This document shows, one piece after another, positions 50,368-59,117 of a DNA stretch of 64,000 nucleotides. A program made the position numbers and the translations under genes. The stretch comes from Sulfitobacter sp. W027. GTDB taxonomy: Bacteria; Pseudomonadota; Alphaproteobacteria; Rhodobacterales; Rhodobacteraceae. The DNA is taken from the NCBI RefSeq assembly GCF_025143985.1, contig NZ_CP083564.1, forward strand, positions 2,573,001 through 2,637,000, read 5' to 3'. The notes beneath the pieces are model-generated. The model saw only the letters and a list, made by a program, of their open reading frames with translations. It was not told where the DNA came from and searched no databases. Each line of letters begins with the position of its first letter. Position 1 is the stretch's first letter.

Positions 50368-51348
50368 TTAGTTGCCGTAGATCATGTCGTCAGAAATGTC
50401 GGCGTCTGCGTTCTCTTTGAACCATGCCGCTGCACCGGGGTGCCATTTCAGGACTTTGTTTTTGTCCCAGTTCTCAGGCAGGGTCGACGCCGCCGCTTTG
50501 TGGATGCCTGTCATACGCTCATTGTCAGACATGACCACGTCGACAGCTGCCTTCACGAAGGATTCCGGCAGATCGCAATTGGCAATCGCGAAGTTCCACA
50601 TGGAGACCGACCGCGCGTCTGCTTCCAGCGTGGTGTAGGTGCTGGCTTTGATCGAGAAGTCAGATACCGGGAATTCCTCAAGCAATTTGGCTTGCTCTTC
50701 TTCGGTGAACTCGATGATGTTCACGTCGGTCTGCACTTCCAACTGGCTGACCGCGGGCACAGGCACGCCTGCGGCAAAAGCGATCACGTCCAGCAGACCA
50801 TCCTGCAACTGGCCACCCAGATCGGTCCAACCGCCGTTGCGGCGCTCATATTCCACGCCGAGCGTGTCCATCATGCGCGGGAAATAAGTGTCAGAAGTGG
50901 AGCCTGCCGGGCCAAAGCCGATCTTGGCGCCTGCCGGGATATCGCTGACCTTTTCGATGCCCGAAGATGCCAGAGCGGTGACCGAGAACGGTGTCTGGTA
51001 CATCGGGAACATCGCGCAGGCTTGGGTCATTTCCAGACCGGGCGCGATGGGGTTGGTGCCTGCCAGCGATTCCGCCGCCGGGCCCATTGTGGTCATGCCG
51101 AAGGCCGCTTCGCCGGTGTGGACCAGCGCCATGTTCTGCATCGGGCCGCCGGTGACTTCGCCGCCGCCTGTCAGACCCAGTTCTTTGGCCACAAGGTTCG
51201 CCCAGCCAGAGCCATAGGCGAAATAGGTGCCGCCTTGGCTGGCTGTGCCAACGGTGAAGCTGCTGGGCCAGTCGGATTTATCGACGTCTTGTGCGACGGC
51301 AGCGCCCGCCAGAATAGTGCTTGCGGCGAGGATTGCGGTGAATTTCAT
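50368..51348 (-). CDS. TAXI-family TRAP solute-binding protein
   Basis: The 326-residue protein has a signal peptide (about residues 1-19, ending AAVAQ) and the TAXI core: FTVGTASQGGTYFAYGSGWANLV near residue 30, and GAKIGFGPAGSTSDTY. It binds the substrate in the periplasm for the fused permease; TAXI systems often carry dicarboxylates or amino acids but the ligand is not evident. GGGAGAGAGAC precedes the ATG. Confidence 0.92.
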   Translation of the reverse strand: MKFTAILAASTILAGAAVAQDVDKSDWPSSFTVGTASQGGTYFAYGSGWANLVAKELGLTGGGEVTGGPMQNMALVHTGEAAFGMTTMGPAAESLAGTNPIAPGLEMTQACAMFPMYQTPFSVTALASSGIEKVSDIPAGAKIGFGPAGSTSDTYFPRMMDTLGVEYERRNGGWTDLGGQLQDGLLDVIAFAAGVPVPAVSQLEVQTDVNIIEFTEEEQAKLLEEFPVSDFSIKASTYTTLEADARSVSMWNFAIANCDLPESFVKAAVDVVMSDNERMTGIHKAAASTLPENWDKNKVLKWHPGAAAWFKENADADISDDMIYGN

Positions 51349-51729
51349 GTCTCTCTCCCTTGGTTGATCTTACCGGGCGTCGACATAGGATGCCGCGCTC
51401 AGCTGCTGTGTTCAGCTTGTCTTGCCAGTTAAATGTACTCCAACCCTTGGAAGCAAGGCCGAAAATGCCATAGCCCCCCAGATGGGGAGCAAAGACCCAA
51501 CCTGCGGAAAGAATGGGTCAAAATGTCCCTCGTCTTTCTCAATGAGCGGAGTTGCGAAGAACCGTGATCACCCAACTGCCCCGGTTGCACAGCCATAATA
51601 GACGAAACTGGGCGACCGACCTGCGTCGTTCGCCCTATATTCTCTCTGTCACTGCGTCATTATTCAGGGCCACGGATCTTGGTCGCCTATCTTGGCAACC
51701 CGCGCAACCATATCAAAGCTGCAGCGCCA
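51349..51729. other. 381-base intergenic region
   Basis: This stretch holds the promoter for the leftward TAXI gene and the 3' end of the polysaccharide operon. I see no gene. A hairpin with a long, once-mismatched stem lies at 51610-51635. A second GC-rich inverted repeat, CCCC-AGAT-GGGG, lies near 51476-51487. The rest shows no recognisable element. Confidence 0.5.
51610..51635 (-). terminator. Hairpin after the polysaccharide operon
   Basis: GGGCGA-C-CGAC at 51610-51620 pairs with GTCG-T-TCGCCC at 51625-51635, one C-T mismatch, loop CTGC. It lies about 95 bases after the stop of the last leftward gene. There is no T-run, so it may be a weak terminator or a processing structure. Confidence 0.4.
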
Positions 51730-52443
51730 TCAAAAACTATGCCAAACCCCGACTTTCAGCTTGGTCACCGATTCAGTGAATTCATGCGAGACACCGAACT
51801 CAAGTAAGCTGTTTTCGGCCACTTTGACCACATGCGACGGCGCGAAGGCCAACGTTTCATCACCGTCAGAGGGGGCTGCGAACTCCAGCTTGAAAATCGA
51901 AAGGTTTCCATTCGAGTGGTTGATGCCAAAGCTGCTGTCGATCTTGCCCAGCCCGCCGCCGTCTTCGTAAATCGCATAGGTGCTCTCAACGCCCAGCCAG
52001 CCCTTGCCCCAAGCCCCCTCCACGGGGCGGCCCCATGAGACGCCGGGCCGAAGGACGGCCACCGCACCGCCATCCCGCTCGGTCCAGCCGACGCCCAGTT
52101 CGGCAGCAAAGACATCATCGCCACCCGACAATTCCAGCGGGTAGCGCAGGAAGGCGATGGCGTTGACCTGACCGGCACGCTGGCTCTTGCCGATGTCCAG
52201 TCCGAACGTCAGTTTTTCGGTCAGACCGTATTCATAATAGAACGAAGCGAAATCGCCAAAGTCAGGGCCGTCAACGGTGGATTCATATGAAAGCGTGACG
52301 AAGCTTTTGTCTTCACCGCGCGGCCAAGCAGCCGATGCCGCCTCCCCCGACCATACGGTCAGTGCCGCAAGGGCTGCAAGGAAACAAAGACCGGACCGCA
52401 TGCGCTGATAGGATGCTGATGGGATATTCGCTGTTCTAGGCAT
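51730..52443 (-). CDS. Predicted outer-membrane beta-barrel protein, last gene of the polysaccharide operon
   Basis: The 237-residue product has a signal peptide (about residues 15-38, ending GEAASAA; the ATG at 52401 may be the true start) and then alternating short beta strands: KSFVTLSYESTV, FASFYYEYGLTEKLTFGLDIG, VFAAELGVGWTE, AVAVLRPGVSWG, KGWLGVESTYAIYE. It ends in KVGVWHSF, and a terminal phenylalanine is typical of outer-membrane barrels. Its place 47 bases after the CheY-like gene suggests it is the outer-membrane part of this polysaccharide system. No polysaccharide-export family match can be claimed. Confidence 0.55.
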   Translation of the reverse strand: MPRTANIPSASYQRMRSGLCFLAALAALTVWSGEAASAAWPRGEDKSFVTLSYESTVDGPDFGDFASFYYEYGLTEKLTFGLDIGKSQRAGQVNAIAFLRYPLELSGGDDVFAAELGVGWTERDGGAVAVLRPGVSWGRPVEGAWGKGWLGVESTYAIYEDGGGLGKIDSSFGINHSNGNLSIFKLEFAAPSDGDETLAFAPSHVVKVAENSLLEFGVSHEFTESVTKLKVGVWHSF

Positions 52444-52490
52444 GATGGATTCCGCGTGTTCAAAGCCGCCAGGGGCTGAGCCGTGAGGTG

Positions 52491-52850
52491 TCAGACGATC
52501 GACCTGATAAAATCCGCCAGTTTGAGCGGTTTAAACGGCTTGTGCAGAATATGATCCGCGCCAAGGGCGCGAAACGTCTTTTCTGCTTCAGCCGAGGTCT
52601 TGGCCGTGCACATGACGATCTTTGTGTCGTCCAGATCCGCATTGGCCCGCGCGCAGCGCAGTACCTCCATCCCGTCAGGGGGCGGCATCATCACATCCAG
52701 CATGATCACGTCGAAGGATTGGGTTTCCATCGCGGCAATCGCGTCAAATCCGCTTGCGGCGAAGGTAGGCTCAATGTCTTCTTCGGTCATAATCGCAAAC
52801 TCGATCAGTTCGCGGATGTCATCCTCGTCATCGACGAATAGCACCTTCAT
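52491..52850 (-). CDS. CheY-like single-domain response regulator
   Basis: The 119-residue protein is a bare receiver: acidic pocket D7-D8, phosphoacceptor D52 in IMLDVMMPPPDG, T82 in IVMCTAK and K104 in ILHKPFKPL. All active-site residues are present. It overlaps the sensor kinase gene by 4 bases and follows it. With no output domain it may be an intermediate in the phosphorelay, feeding the HPt protein at the operon start, or act on a protein target directly. Confidence 0.9.
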   Translation of the reverse strand: MKVLFVDDEDDIRELIEFAIMTEEDIEPTFAASGFDAIAAMETQSFDVIMLDVMMPPPDGMEVLRCARANADLDDTKIVMCTAKTSAEAEKTFRALGADHILHKPFKPLKLADFIRSIV

Positions 52851-54850
52851 GCGGGCGCTCCCTGCTTAGTCGCAGCGACATCGTCACGGGCAAACCGCAC
52901 AGAGAATGTGGTGCCGGGGTTTTCGTCACCGTCTTCTTCAGAGCGTGTCTTAAAGCTTATTTCGCCGTCTTGTCGCAACACCAACTCCCGCGTGATGGCC
53001 AGCCCAAGCCCCGTGCCGTTCGCTTGGTTATCGCGAGAGTGCACAGGGTCGGCAAACCTTTTGAACATACGATCATGCGCGGACTTAGGAATGCCCGGCC
53101 CCGCATCGCAGACATAGAACGTGACAATATCATCGTCCACCTCAGCGCCGATTTTTACGGTGCCGCCGCGCGGCGTGTATTTCACCGCGTTGGAGATCAG
53201 GTTTGAAAAAATCTGCTGCATCCGGACCGTATCGACCTGAACATAGGCCTGCTCTGACGCCTTGGGAGCGGTATGGATATCAAGTTGCACATCGCGGTTA
53301 ACCCCATACCCGGTGTTGGCTGCAATCGCTTCGGACAATACGTCTGAGACCGAGACCCTTTCGGTCTGGATGCTGAGTTGCTGCTGGTCGATTGCCTGAA
53401 GGGTCAGGATGTCATTGACCAATACCAGCAGGCGATCCGCATTGCGTGTGGCCATCGACAAAAGCTTGCTCGCGTTCGTTGGCATGTCTTCGCCAAACCG
53501 CTCGTGCAGAATCTCAAGCGACCCGGCCAGTGACGTCAGCGGCGTGCGCAGCTCATGGTTTACCGAAGTTACGAAAGCCGTTCGCGCTGCCACCAGACGC
53601 TCCTCGGCAGAGATGTCTTGAAGCACGTTATAGGCGATGTAGTCCCCATGCAGGTGCATTTTCATCACCCGGCATTGAACGGCCACGCTTTCATTTTCGG
53701 CGTTGCGGACATGAATACGGTGCACGGCCACGTCTTCATCCATTTGCGAGAAAGGCGGGACGATGCTGCGCAGTTGCTCGACGGCCTGGATGTCTGACGA
53801 AACCCCCATAAGCTCCCGCGCCTTGCGGTTGGACCGGTGCAGCTTGTTGTTATCGTTATAGACAATCAGCCCGTCGCCAACATTTTCAAAGATGGCGTCA
53901 AATTCGCTCTGTGCCACGCGGATGCGCTCGCGGTCGCGCTCGGAATTGCGCAGGGCCTGCGCCAATTTGGTTGACTGCCGTCTGGCCCGGATTGCCGCGT
54001 TGATCACCGTCAGGAACAGGACCGTCGCAAGACCGGCAAAGACCAAGGTGCGTTGCCAATAGCCGCGCATGACCGCCGCTTTGCTGCGTGTCACGTCGAT
54101 ATAAAGGTCAAGCGCCGGAAGCTCTTGGCGCGCACGGAACACGGGCGTATCAGGGTCGCGTATCTCCCCCCCGGAGGTAAAGGCGCGTTCCCCATTAGAG
54201 GTCACAACCTCAACATACATGTTCTGCTGCAGCCCATCTGCTGCGAGCAGTTGAGAGTAGTAATCCTCACCCAAAGAGGATGCCAAAACCCCCCGCACCT
54301 TTCCGTCTATGCCGATCAGCGGCCATGCAATCGGCGTTAGCCGTCGGCCCGTCGCCCGCGACACGATGGGCACCCCGACCGTGTATTCATCAACGCCAAG
54401 ACCACTTGCGGCCTGAAAATAGGCGCGGTCGCCAAGGTATTGCCCCAAAAGAGGTTCCGCTGTGGCCCAAAGGACAACGCCGTCCGCACCGATAAGAACA
54501 AGAGCATCGACCTGTTTGATCGACTCCACTGCAGAGTTCATCAGCGCGCCATATTGCGCTTCGAATTGATCGGGATCATTTAAAAGCGCCGTCGACAATT
54601 CATCAATCAGCCCCCACATGCGAACATTTGCAACCGAAAGGGAGGCATCGACCGCCTGCTCATAGAGTTCGGCGAAATGCTCAAGCTCCACTTCCGCGCG
54701 GGTCGTGGCGCGGTTGTAGTCAGACCATGTGAGGAATGCGAGCCCGACGAAATACATCACAACGACAGTCGTGATCAGACCCCAGAAAAGAGTTTGCGAG
54801 CGGGATGACGTTTCCGCCTCGCCTTTGTTGGTGGGCTCAGTGCTGACCAT
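52847..54850 (-). CDS. Sensor histidine kinase (dCACHE-like, PAS, HisKA, HATPase)
   Basis: The 667-residue kinase has membrane helices at about 22-43 and 266-288 flanking a periplasmic sensor with a dCACHE-like pattern (LLGQYLGDRAYFQAASGLG and IDGKVRGVLASSLGEDYY). A PAS region follows (about 313-415), then HisKA with H432 in SVNHELRTPLTSLAG, and HATPase with N554 (NLISNAVKY), DAGPGIP (582-588) and GTGLGLA (612-618). No receiver domain is fused. All catalytic motifs are intact. It overlaps the upstream response regulator by 14 bases. Confidence 0.92.
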   Translation of the reverse strand: MVSTEPTNKGEAETSSRSQTLFWGLITTVVVMYFVGLAFLTWSDYNRATTRAEVELEHFAELYEQAVDASLSVANVRMWGLIDELSTALLNDPDQFEAQYGALMNSAVESIKQVDALVLIGADGVVLWATAEPLLGQYLGDRAYFQAASGLGVDEYTVGVPIVSRATGRRLTPIAWPLIGIDGKVRGVLASSLGEDYYSQLLAADGLQQNMYVEVVTSNGERAFTSGGEIRDPDTPVFRARQELPALDLYIDVTRSKAAVMRGYWQRTLVFAGLATVLFLTVINAAIRARRQSTKLAQALRNSERDRERIRVAQSEFDAIFENVGDGLIVYNDNNKLHRSNRKARELMGVSSDIQAVEQLRSIVPPFSQMDEDVAVHRIHVRNAENESVAVQCRVMKMHLHGDYIAYNVLQDISAEERLVAARTAFVTSVNHELRTPLTSLAGSLEILHERFGEDMPTNASKLLSMATRNADRLLVLVNDILTLQAIDQQQLSIQTERVSVSDVLSEAIAANTGYGVNRDVQLDIHTAPKASEQAYVQVDTVRMQQIFSNLISNAVKYTPRGGTVKIGAEVDDDIVTFYVCDAGPGIPKSAHDRMFKRFADPVHSRDNQANGTGLGLAITRELVLRQDGEISFKTRSEEDGDENPGTTFSVRFARDDVAATKQGAPA

Positions 54851-55802
54851 TCTCTGGTGGATATCCTATCTCATCAGCGGCAAAGCAAATCGTGCCCGCC
54901 GCGCCTGTTTTTCCCGCAGTCTCTACGCCCTGAATGCCCTGCGCGAGTGACGCAGCAACGGCCCCATCGGAGGGCGGAACGATACAGGCACTGACGCTCA
55001 ACGGGCGGGATGTCCAGCCCTCTTTCACGCTGGCAGAGGCCTCTGCCACAGCAGAGATAAACTGCCGGGCGCGAGCTTCAAGTTGCGCGCGATCCGCATG
55101 GAGCGAGCCATAGACGAAAAGATCATCCTCCCAATGGGCCAGACTGTCCCGCGCGGGAATGTCGACCTTGCCAAACAGCCCCGCCACAAGGCGCTGAAGC
55201 TCTTGCCGCTGCGTTCCTGTGGCATCCAACTGTTCCCGGTCCCCGTCTATTTTAAAGACGATCAGCCCTAGGTCTTTTTGCATTGCAGACGATAGTGACA
55301 TGAGACTGCCTTGGAACCCGGCCTTGCTGCCGAAAAGGCTGGGCACGGTCGCTTCGGAGAAGGCCTGCACCGCGCGGCGGCGGATGCCGCGGCTCTCACC
55401 CGAGCGGCGGCGGTCCAGCTCAGACTTCAGGCGCAGGCAACTGCGCATACGGGCCTGAAGCTCAATCCGGTTAAATGGTTTGGTGACATAGTCATTGGCC
55501 CCCGCAAGAAAGGCCTCAGAAAGCGATCCCATATCTGTCCGGCTGGTCAGCATAATGATCGGCACATCGCTCCATTTTTCCAAAGCGCGGATACGGGCGC
55601 AAAGTTCGATACCATCGATATCGGGCATCATTATGTCCATCAGGATCAAATCGGCGGTGGCCTCATCGCTTTCAATGGCGCTGAGCGCTGCACGTGGATC
55701 GATAAAGCTAACAACGTCTTCAAACCCAAGGTCCGAAAGCGTCGCGTTAATGAAGTCCTGCGCAATGTCTGAATCGTCAACTGCAATAATTCGTTGGCTC
55801 AT
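54837..55802 (-). CDS. Response regulator with degenerate GGDEF-like output domain
   Basis: The product has 321 residues. The receiver (1-120) is complete: D9-D10, D56 in ILMDIMMPDIDG, T86, K108 in YVTKPFNR. After a basic linker (SELDRRRSGESRGIRRRAV) the C-terminal part (about 170-310) follows the order of secondary structure of a diguanylate cyclase, with LGLIVFKIDGDREQL in the first strand and HWEDDLFVYG where GGDEF would be. The catalytic GGDEF and the metal-binding residues are not preserved, so it should not make c-di-GMP. It may act by protein contact. Confidence 0.75.
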   Translation of the reverse strand: MSQRIIAVDDSDIAQDFINATLSDLGFEDVVSFIDPRAALSAIESDEATADLILMDIMMPDIDGIELCARIRALEKWSDVPIIMLTSRTDMGSLSEAFLAGANDYVTKPFNRIELQARMRSCLRLKSELDRRRSGESRGIRRRAVQAFSEATVPSLFGSKAGFQGSLMSLSSAMQKDLGLIVFKIDGDREQLDATGTQRQELQRLVAGLFGKVDIPARDSLAHWEDDLFVYGSLHADRAQLEARARQFISAVAEASASVKEGWTSRPLSVSACIVPPSDGAVAASLAQGIQGVETAGKTGAAGTICFAADEIGYPPENGQH

Positions 55803-55806
55803 GGTT

Positions 55807-57222
55807 TTAGTCCCACTCGTTCATTCTTTCAAAAACGCGCCATTGGCTGTTTTGAAAAACCTCTTCATACCCCGCCAGCTGCAATTTCCTCAGCTGCGGG
55901 AACCTGCGCAGAATTCTGTCTGCTGTGGCCTGCCCCTCCGCCTGCCGCGGCACCACAATGTACCTTGTCCGCGGCACGCCCCCCTCAAGCGCCCAGTCGT
56001 AGGCTGGCTCTCCGGCGATCACTAGCCGGTCAATAGTACCAAAACCGATAACGATTTCGGGATTTCTTTCAACGTCTACCATAATTTCAGACTTGTCGCG
56101 CAAGAATGAAACGACCTCATGTGTCGGTTGGGACGCTGCGTTCTGAATTCCGACCATCGCATTGGCCCAAGCGCGGGTTTCGTCATGCGCCACATGGCGC
56201 ATCACTGTGATCGAGGTCAGCAGCGACAAAGACAACAAAGCGATGGCAATCGGCTCACGCAGTGGCAGGTTTGGCCAAAAGCGGATCGCCGCGACCAAGA
56301 CCCCAAGCATGGGCGCAAGCGCCATGGCCGGATCCCCTTCGACATGGAAAAACGTGTTGAGCGTGTAACCGCCCAGCACCGCGCCCACAGCGGCCAGCAG
56401 TGGCATGAACAGGCGCGGGATCAAGATGTTGCGCAAGATTGCGACAAACGCCGCAGGCCCAAGCCCCAGCAGGATGACCAGATGCTCGCGCAGGGTAAGC
56501 GGTGTCGCCGTTTCAGACAAAAGCGGGACAAGGCGGCTGTCGAATATCATACTGACAAACATCAGCGACCCCACGGCGGCAAGCACGGGGTAGAACATCG
56601 CCACAAGATACCCTGTAGAAGAGGCCGCGATCATGCTTGGCCGCGCCGCCACGATCATAAAGGGCATCGCACCAAGGCAAAGCATCAGTCCGAAACTGTC
56701 CGACAAGGCCACCACCAACAGCCCCACCGCGACCTTCATCATGTCAGGCGCGTTGCCGGTCAGCCGCAAATTGACGATCCCGCGCGCAAACAACCATGTG
56801 CCCAAGATGCAAAACATTGTTTCCGGCCCATCGGCCAAGGCGCGCAAAAAGAAGGGGTTCGGTGCTAAAAGCAGCACCACAACCGCCGAGGTGAGGCCCG
56901 AAAACTGGCCCGTATCCCTTAGGTTCAGAAACCACAGGACCAGCAGCCCCGCGCCCACCAGAGCAGACAGCACGAAGGGCACCGGCACCTGTGTATCGGG
57001 CAAGATAGCCTGCCCCAAGAGGGACAGCGCATAGGGCACGGGCGGATAGAAGGCATCGGTGGCCTTGAACTGCGCCGGGCCTTCAATCTGCACGATGGAC
57101 TTGGCCCATAGGTCCGTCACATCCACAGAGATGAAACCATTCGCTTCGGTCCAGCCAAGGCTCAGCAACAGCACAAGCGCGAGCGCGACAAAGCCAAAGG
57201 ACCAAGAAGCGGTGCGGATCAT
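55807..57222 (-). CDS. Polytopic GT-C-like membrane protein
   Basis: The 471-residue protein has about nine to ten membrane helices over residues 10-360, then a soluble C-terminal domain. The N-terminal loop (SVDVTDLWAKSIVQIEGPAQF ... FYPPVPYALSLL) resembles lipid-linked sugar transferases of the GT-C/PMT type, though the catalytic acidic motif is not secure. The C-terminal part (about 375-471) is cytoplasmic or periplasmic. It overlaps the glycosyltransferase gene by 4 bases and precedes the response regulator by 4. It could add a decoration to the polymer or be a membrane partner of the synthase. Confidence 0.6.
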   Translation of the reverse strand: MIRTASWSFGFVALALVLLLSLGWTEANGFISVDVTDLWAKSIVQIEGPAQFKATDAFYPPVPYALSLLGQAILPDTQVPVPFVLSALVGAGLLVLWFLNLRDTGQFSGLTSAVVVLLLAPNPFFLRALADGPETMFCILGTWLFARGIVNLRLTGNAPDMMKVAVGLLVVALSDSFGLMLCLGAMPFMIVAARPSMIAASSTGYLVAMFYPVLAAVGSLMFVSMIFDSRLVPLLSETATPLTLREHLVILLGLGPAAFVAILRNILIPRLFMPLLAAVGAVLGGYTLNTFFHVEGDPAMALAPMLGVLVAAIRFWPNLPLREPIAIALLSLSLLTSITVMRHVAHDETRAWANAMVGIQNAASQPTHEVVSFLRDKSEIMVDVERNPEIVIGFGTIDRLVIAGEPAYDWALEGGVPRTRYIVVPRQAEGQATADRILRRFPQLRKLQLAGYEEVFQNSQWRVFERMNEWD

Positions 57223-59111
57223 TGTGCAGCCTCTGTCGCTTCGGCGCTGGCTTCGGCGACCTCATTGGCGGTGTGTTTGGACAGGCCGTGCTGCGTCTTC
57301 TCCCAGTAGAAAGGATTAAAGATCAGCTGCGACAGCGCCTTGTAGGAGGCCACGGTCATCAGTACCCAATACCCCACCACGGTGATCCCCCAAGGGGCCA
57401 GATCGGTCCACCTGCGCCGGAAGGGCGCGACCATCGTGAGGTAGATCAACAGCCCGTTGCCCGCCAAGAGGTTCACCAGCGAAAGATACAGCACCGGCAG
57501 CGGAAAATAGGGGGTGATCACCTCGGTCCCGAAGATCAGCCAAATGGCAAAGATCGACCAGAACACCGGGTTCAACAGGCCCGACAGCACCGTGCCCCCG
57601 ATGAAGAATATAAAGCCAAAGACCCCTGCGCTGCCGACTGACTGCCACAGATGGATCGGTCTGCGACTGTGGACGAGGAAGGTCTGCATATAGCCTTTGA
57701 TCCAGCGCGAACGCTGGCGCACCCAGTTCGGGATCGAGACATTGGCCTCTTCAAATGTGGTGGAATCGATGACCCCCACGCGGTAGCCCTTCTGCGTGAG
57801 ACGAATGCCCAGATCGGCGTCCTCGGTCACGTTGAAGGGATCCCATGCGTTCAACTCGCGCAGCACGTCCATGCGGAAGTGGTTCGAGGTGCCGCCCAGA
57901 GGGATCGGCACGCCCAATCGCTCCAACCCCGGCAGCATCAGGTCAAACCACAGCGAATAGTCCAAGGTGAACATCCGCGTCAGCCAGTTTTCCCGGGCGT
58001 TGTAGTAGTTTAGGCGGCACTGAATGCAGGCGGTATTGGGTGCGGATTGGTTGAAGGCGGCGATGACCTTTTTCAACTGATCCGGTTCGGGCTTATCCTC
58101 GGCGTCAAAGATCACCAAGAAATCCCCCTGCGCATAGCGCAGCGCAAAGTTACAGGCCTTGGGCTTGGTCTGCGGATGCGAAGCCGGCACGCGGATGATC
58201 TCGAACACGCCTTCAAGGTCCAGCTTGCGGGCCGCGTCGATGGTCTCGTGATCGCCCTCCTCCAGCACGATCTTGATGTCGAGCTTGGCCAGCGGGTAGT
58301 CAAGATTCCGCAGCGCTTGCGCAAGGATCGGCAGCACCTCGGGCTCGCGGAACATCGGCACCAGCACGGTATAGATCGGCAGGTCATCGTCGCGCAGCAG
58401 CGACGCCTCAGCCGCGATGGCCCGCGATGAGGTCTCCTGCGCGGCACCCCCGAGCCAGACCAGCAGCGCCTTGAACAAAAAATTCCCAGTGTAGAAAACC
58501 GTCAAAAAGACGTTCAATACGATGAGCGTCGCCACCGGCGCAAAGGCCAGCCCCAGCAGCACTGCCGAGACTAAGAGATAGAGCACCAAAATCTGCGGCG
58601 GCGTCACCACTTTCTGCGCCGACATATCCGGGTCAAGCTCCGCCAAAGCAAAGACTGCCTCATGAGAGTGTTTCTCGCGGAAGGCGCGCTGCAACGACCA
58701 TGACACATCGAAATGCGAGGCGACGACGATGGTCACGCCCGTGCCATAGACCTCGCGGATATGTAGCAGCGTGCGTGGACCGGGGCGCGAGGTCGCAATC
58801 GTAAGCGTGCCCTCCTCATCCCGGCCAGTCGGCACCGTCATGTAATTATTCATGATGACCGGATCATATTGCCGGATCAGATCATCATCCGCACGGTTCT
58901 CGATCAGATCAACCAGCGTCAGCCCATGATAAAAGGCAATCTCGCGGTAGAGGTCACGCGTTGTCAGCCAGCGACGCGACAGAAGAACCTTTACCAGAGA
59001 GACATTCCAGTCCTCGGCCAGATCCTCCGCCGCGTCGAGCTGTTCAACCGTCAGCGCGCCACGGTCAAGCAGCAAAGAACCGATGGCTTCGCTTTCGGCA
59101 TCCAGCGCCAC
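57219..59111 (-). CDS. Processive family-2 glycosyltransferase with N-terminal MshEN-like domain
   Basis: The start is GTG; the protein has 630 residues. Residues 1-150 resemble a GspE_N/MshEN region (AIGSLLLDRGALTVEQLD, then VSLVKVLLSRRWLTTRDL); the R-L-G and terminal Q that bind c-di-GMP in MshEN are replaced. Helices follow at about 172-222. The catalytic domain has DAED (336-339), TED (429-431) and QRSRW (466-470), the D-D-D-QxxRW set of cellulose- or hyaluronan-type synthases, and then four to five more helices. No PilZ domain is present. It should polymerise a sugar nucleotide and export the chain, with the BcsB-like protein encoded just upstream. Confidence 0.85.
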   Translation of the reverse strand: MALDAESEAIGSLLLDRGALTVEQLDAAEDLAEDWNVSLVKVLLSRRWLTTRDLYREIAFYHGLTLVDLIENRADDDLIRQYDPVIMNNYMTVPTGRDEEGTLTIATSRPGPRTLLHIREVYGTGVTIVVASHFDVSWSLQRAFREKHSHEAVFALAELDPDMSAQKVVTPPQILVLYLLVSAVLLGLAFAPVATLIVLNVFLTVFYTGNFLFKALLVWLGGAAQETSSRAIAAEASLLRDDDLPIYTVLVPMFREPEVLPILAQALRNLDYPLAKLDIKIVLEEGDHETIDAARKLDLEGVFEIIRVPASHPQTKPKACNFALRYAQGDFLVIFDAEDKPEPDQLKKVIAAFNQSAPNTACIQCRLNYYNARENWLTRMFTLDYSLWFDLMLPGLERLGVPIPLGGTSNHFRMDVLRELNAWDPFNVTEDADLGIRLTQKGYRVGVIDSTTFEEANVSIPNWVRQRSRWIKGYMQTFLVHSRRPIHLWQSVGSAGVFGFIFFIGGTVLSGLLNPVFWSIFAIWLIFGTEVITPYFPLPVLYLSLVNLLAGNGLLIYLTMVAPFRRRWTDLAPWGITVVGYWVLMTVASYKALSQLIFNPFYWEKTQHGLSKHTANEVAEASAEATEAAQ

Positions 59112-59117
59112 GGTGGC

